DNA of 64,000 nucleotides from Gossypium raimondii. Taxonomy: Eukaryota; Streptophyta; Magnoliopsida; Malvales; Malvaceae. The notes under the pieces were generated by a model, which saw nothing but the letters and a program-made list of their open reading frames with translations, had not been told where the DNA came from and did no database searches. The position numbers and the translations under genes are program-made. This document shows, in pieces, positions 60,190 to 64,000 of the stretch (positions within the stretch are counted from its first letter, which is position 1; every line of letters starts with the position of its first letter). The stretch covers positions 12,710,001 to 12,774,000 of the forward strand of contig NC_068569.1 in NCBI RefSeq assembly GCF_025698545.1, in the 5' to 3' direction.

Positions 60190-63104
60190 TGTAACAACCT
60201 AATTTTCAGTGGTGTCAGAAACAATGATTCGAGATCACTAAATCCGAACAGTGAGTCTTAAAATTTAATAAACTAATAATTATGGGTCAAGCGTGAATTT
60301 AGAAGAATTTTTGAATTAGTAAATTTTGTTATTTATTGAATTTTGTGATTTAAAAAGAATTTAATAGTTAAATTGGGTCTAAAATGAGGTATCGAGACCT
60401 CAAGTTCATAAACCAAGCCATAAATATTTTTATAAATATTTATGGAGTGTCATTGAATTAGTATAAAAGTTTCGTTAGAAAATTTTAACGTTTGGATAGT
60501 CAATTAATTAAAAAAGACTAAATTGAAAATAGTGCAAAATTTGTTAAATTGTGATTAAATAGCTTAAGTGACTAATAAGGAGGGATTTAAAAGGCAATTA
60601 GGCCTAAAGTATATAGGCTGGATGGTTGGGTAAGAAAAATCAGCAAGAAAGTAAGGAGAAACAAGGGCAAAATTGGAAACTTTACAAATTAAATATATAA
60701 AACAAAGACAAAAGTGAAAAATCTAGAGATTTCTTCATAATTTATCAGCAAAAACGCCATAGGAGGTCTGAAACAAGTTGGTTTCTCATATTTTTATATC
60801 ATGTGAGTTCAATTCTTGCTTTTTCTTTGAAATTTTTATGTTTTGTAAATTTTACAATTAGGTCCAACTATCGAATTCATTAGTTTTTGTTTCCATGGGT
60901 GATTTTGCAAGTTACTATGAATAATTTCTGGAATTTTATGATGAATTAATATATATTTTAAGTTTTAATTTCATTATATTATGATTTTATTAAGTGATTT
61001 TAGCATAAAATGATTTTAGGACCTAATTGTGAAAGAGTTAGGAATTGAGGTTTTGTACTGAAATTATGAATATAAAAGGCTGTATAGTAGTCTAAAATGG
61101 TTGGATAAGGTGTTAATTGAGAAAAATTATATCAATTGAAGGGTTAATTGAGTAGGGACCAAATTGTAAAATTGTAAATTTGGGGGTAAATGTGTAATTT
61201 CGAAAATTGAAAGGCATAAATTGTGAAGTAAATTAGTATTGAATTAGATGCTAATGAATGGAAAAATTTATATTATAGACCGGGAATCTGAAGATAAACG
61301 CAGAAAAGAGAAAGTATCAAACTAGTTTCTGAACTTTTACAACTCCTACAAGTTGGCCCAAGTAAGTTTATACGGCTGAAATTTTATGATTAATTGTTAA
61401 TGTGGGAATGATATAATGTATCAATCTGTATATTGTTGTTGAATTATGATTATGGTAAAAATGAGAATAAAATGACATTGTTAGTTCAAATTAAAGGATA
61501 TGTAGGATTGAGTACATACGTTCGGAAACCAGTGATGAATTGACGAATAAGTCCATGGTGGATCCATGGAAAAGTGTGAAACATAGGTATGGTATTCCAG
61601 TGAAGAAAACCATACTGAGTTGTGAAAAGTAGGTATGGTATTTCGGTAAAGAAAAACATACTGAGTTGTGAAAAGTAGGTATGGTATTTCCGTGAAGAAA
61701 ACCATACTGAGTTATAGCCTTGTGAAATATTCAAGTAAATTGTGGCATCGGGCAAACGATGTACTCAATTCAGTAAGACAATCCTTAATTTGACAGGTAT
61801 TTGTAAGTGCAATTGAAGCTAAATGTCAGAATAGAAGTTGACATCTGATATTGAGCTCGATTGGATAGATTCATTGTTTGAGATTGTCGTTGGCAAGAAA
61901 TGTTGAATTTTTATTTGTTTATTAATGTTGTTAGTGAAATTTTGGTAAGATTTTATTATGAGCCTATGAACTTACTAAGCTTTCTGTAAGCTTACTTATG
62001 TGTGTTTATTATTTCTTGTAGATTGACATATATATATCTTCGGAGGATCGGATCTACATCAACGATCACACTATCCAGATTTACTCCGGTAGATTTTGTT
62101 AAACAACTTTTTGATTTATATGGCATGTATAGGGAGTTGGTCAGTTTGTGTGTATTCTTATGATATGGCTAAGAAGTAGCAAGTAAATATTTGATAATGA
62201 TTAACTATTGAATTGGCTATATAAGAATGTGTTTTGGTATTGTGTATGCTTAAATGATAGTTAATGCAAAGAAATTATAAAAGAGTAAAAATTTCCAATG
62301 GAACAATTTTTGGACAGCAGCATTGATGTGATTTTGAAAAATCACTAAAATGGTGGAAATTGAATTAGAATTTTAGTGAGATATGAAAGTAAAGATGAAT
62401 GAGTTTATTTTCACATGAAAGAAATGCAGTAAGCAAAAGAGTTGTATATTTTAGATATTTTAATTTTAGTGAGACAGAGTCAAAATAGTTTTTAAAATCC
62501 CTATTCTGACTTTAGAAAATAATTAAAATTGTACAGAAAGAATTGAGAGTTATAATTTATATGTATAGATTCCTTAGTGAGTCTATTTTCAATATAAATA
62601 AACAAGAATGTTATCCGAATTCTGTACAATGAGAAAATTAATTTTTAGTGAAGAGGAGTTAGAGCTGTCGAATAGTGAAACGGGGGAGACTTTAGAGAAT
62701 AAACTGTACTAATTGGCTAAACCAAAAATTTTGAAAATTTTATTGTAAAAAGATATATGAGTTTAGTTTTAGGGAAAATTTACGGATCTAAATTTTAAGT
62801 TTCGTAACTTGAGTTATAATTAAATTAGTAACTATTGCGCATGTGGACAGTTTTATTGTGAATAATGAAATGAATTGTTTTAATTTGTTTTAGTATTTGA
62901 AAAATTATTAATGTTCCCGGTTTGGACTCGAACTGTTTTTATTGCAAGATTTAGGGTCTCGAGATTCCTTTTTAGGGATATATTGAATGAACATGAGTGA
63001 ATTAATTTTTAAAAGCAAATTTTTTATGCTCCGAACTAGTAAGTTAAGTTAGGTAATGCTTCGTACTCGACTCCGATAACGGTCTCGGGTAAGGGGTATT
63101 ACAT
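60190..63104 (+). mobile_element. Solo LTR (Tekay-like family) with 5-bp TSD TATGG
   Basis: 2,915 bp, TGTAACAACC…GGGGTATTACA, flanked by TATGG (60185-60189 and 63105-63109). Related along much of its length to the nested solo LTR (29959-33111) and to the LTRs of the Gypsy element (shared end GGTCTCGGGTAAGGGGT, shared 'acttactaagctt' box). No coding region. Confidence 0.93.
61577..61716 (+). repeat. Tandem array of GTATGGT..ACCATAC units
   Basis: Three copies of a unit about 52 bp long. Each has GGTATGGTATT and, about 15 bases on, the inverse ACCATACTGAG (the middle copy has one change), so each can fold into a stem. Inside the solo LTR. Confidence 0.85.
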
Positions 63105-63109
63105 ATGGG

Positions 63110-63420
63110 CTCTTTAAAAATCAATTGCGTGATTTTCCAATTAGGAGAAAATTAAAGTTTAAATATAAAAAGAGTGATAATTCAAGAATAAAAAGTATAT
63201 GTAGTATCAAAGGATACAATTATAGGGAGAGTAATTATTAGAGGCTACAATAAATGGAATAGAACAGTTTTAACATTTGTGGTTAGGCTTTATTATTTTA
63301 ATGAGTTTATAAAACATAAAAGATTAATTATTACAATTGCTTCAATGGATGTTTTGTAAAAGAAAGGCTTATAATAAATTTGACAATTAATATTTATATG
63401 TTTTGTCAAATGATCTTAAT
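63110..63420. other. Intergenic, no gene seen
   Basis: AT-rich spacer between the solo LTR and the fold-back element. Confidence 0.4.
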
Positions 63421-64000
63421 TATATTTTTGAGTTTTTTTATCATTAATTTTTGTTCATTTTTTCAAATTAATTTTTTAATGATTTGATGAAAACACCCTT
63501 AAAAAAGTTAACGGGATGATGTGAAATTTGATATGAAGAATATTTTAATGAGATATAATTTATTACTTAGATAACTTAAAAAATAATTACATGTATAAAA
63601 TAATAAAATAAATAAATAATTCATGAAATTTAAAAATAAGTTTTAATTAAAAGAAAATAAATGTAATTATCTAAAAAATTTCAAAATGAAGCACAGATTC
63701 AATATTTTTGGTTTGATTTACTAATTGTCTTTTGAGATCTCTTAGTAAACAAACGTATGCATTCATTTTCAAACTTTTTTAGATAATTATATTTATTTCC
63801 TTTAATTTAAGAGTTATTTTTTATTACATGTATGATTTTTATTATGTAATTATTTTTAGGTTGCCTAAGTAATAAATTACATCTCATTAAAAATATTTCA
63901 TATAATTTTGTTAATTTTTAAACAGTACTTTCATCAAATCCGTTAGAAAAACAGTTTGAAAAAGAGAACAAAGGTTGATGGCAAAAAAAGACTAAAAAAT
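63421..64000. mobile_element. Fold-back (large inverted-repeat) element, running to the window edge
   Basis: Two inverted arms of roughly 280 bp (63421 to about 63700, and about 63745 to 64000) separated by a short loop near 63700-63745. Matching blocks include GATTTGATGAAA, AATGAGATATAATTTATTACTTAG (one or two differences on the other arm) and AATTATCTAAAAAA. Non-coding. The right end may lie outside the window. Confidence 0.8.

Noticed and set aside
61481..61755. Repeated-motif minus-strand ORFs (YLLFTT, EIPYL)
   Set aside because: Translation of the GTATGGT array in the solo LTR.

Overview
This is a 64 kb piece of AT-rich plant nuclear DNA from a eudicot. The LTR-retrotransposon families (long Tekay/Del-type Gypsy LTRs of 2.3-3.2 kb that start TGTAA and end TTACA) and the gene set look like cotton (Gossypium, Malvaceae). 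That genus call is an inference from style, not from a search. Genes are sparse, split by introns, and separated by transposon debris.

Layout. 1-5.8 kb: a small CLE signalling-peptide gene (minus) and an unidentified small protein with a destruction-box-like motif (minus). 5.8-9.2 kb: an intact five-exon IQD calmodulin-binding protein gene (minus). 10.85 kb: a nuclear tRNA-Ile(UAU) gene (minus). 12.1-12.7 kb: a broken RING-H2 (ATL) ubiquitin-ligase gene. 14-16.4 kb: a decayed PIF/Harbinger transposon with a 720-bp hAT-type MITE inside it. 19.2-21.2 kb: a five-exon TIE/SPEAR-type EAR repressor gene (plus). 22.05-39.21 kb: a three-level transposon nest. A minus-strand Copia element is split by a 12.5-kb plus-strand Gypsy element, which is split in turn by a 3.15-kb minus-strand solo LTR. 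The two inner insertions have exact 5-bp target-site duplications. 41-44.6 kb: a glutamate-receptor-like (GLR) pseudogene (plus). 45.1-48.4 kb: a 5'-truncated API5 pseudogene (minus). 49.5-51.1 kb: an ATP11 (F1-ATPase assembly factor) copy with an in-frame stop (minus). 52.9-54.9 kb: a solo LTR. 56.0-57.8 kb: an intact three-exon class III peroxidase (plus). 60.2-63.1 kb: another solo LTR. 63.4 kb to the end: a large fold-back element.

Genes together. The order IQD, RING, TIE, API5, ATP11, peroxidase matches what I remember of Arabidopsis chromosome 2 around At2g33990 to At2g34060. The window is therefore probably a conserved ancestral block, expanded by transposons. Within that block IQD, TIE and the peroxidase look intact, while RING, API5 and ATP11 carry nonsense changes or truncation. 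This is the pattern expected of a duplicated (paleopolyploid) segment losing redundant genes. I found no operon, CRISPR array, or clearly new biological system. The most unusual structures are the tandem arrays of short inverted repeats inside three related LTRs, each built on a different palindrome.
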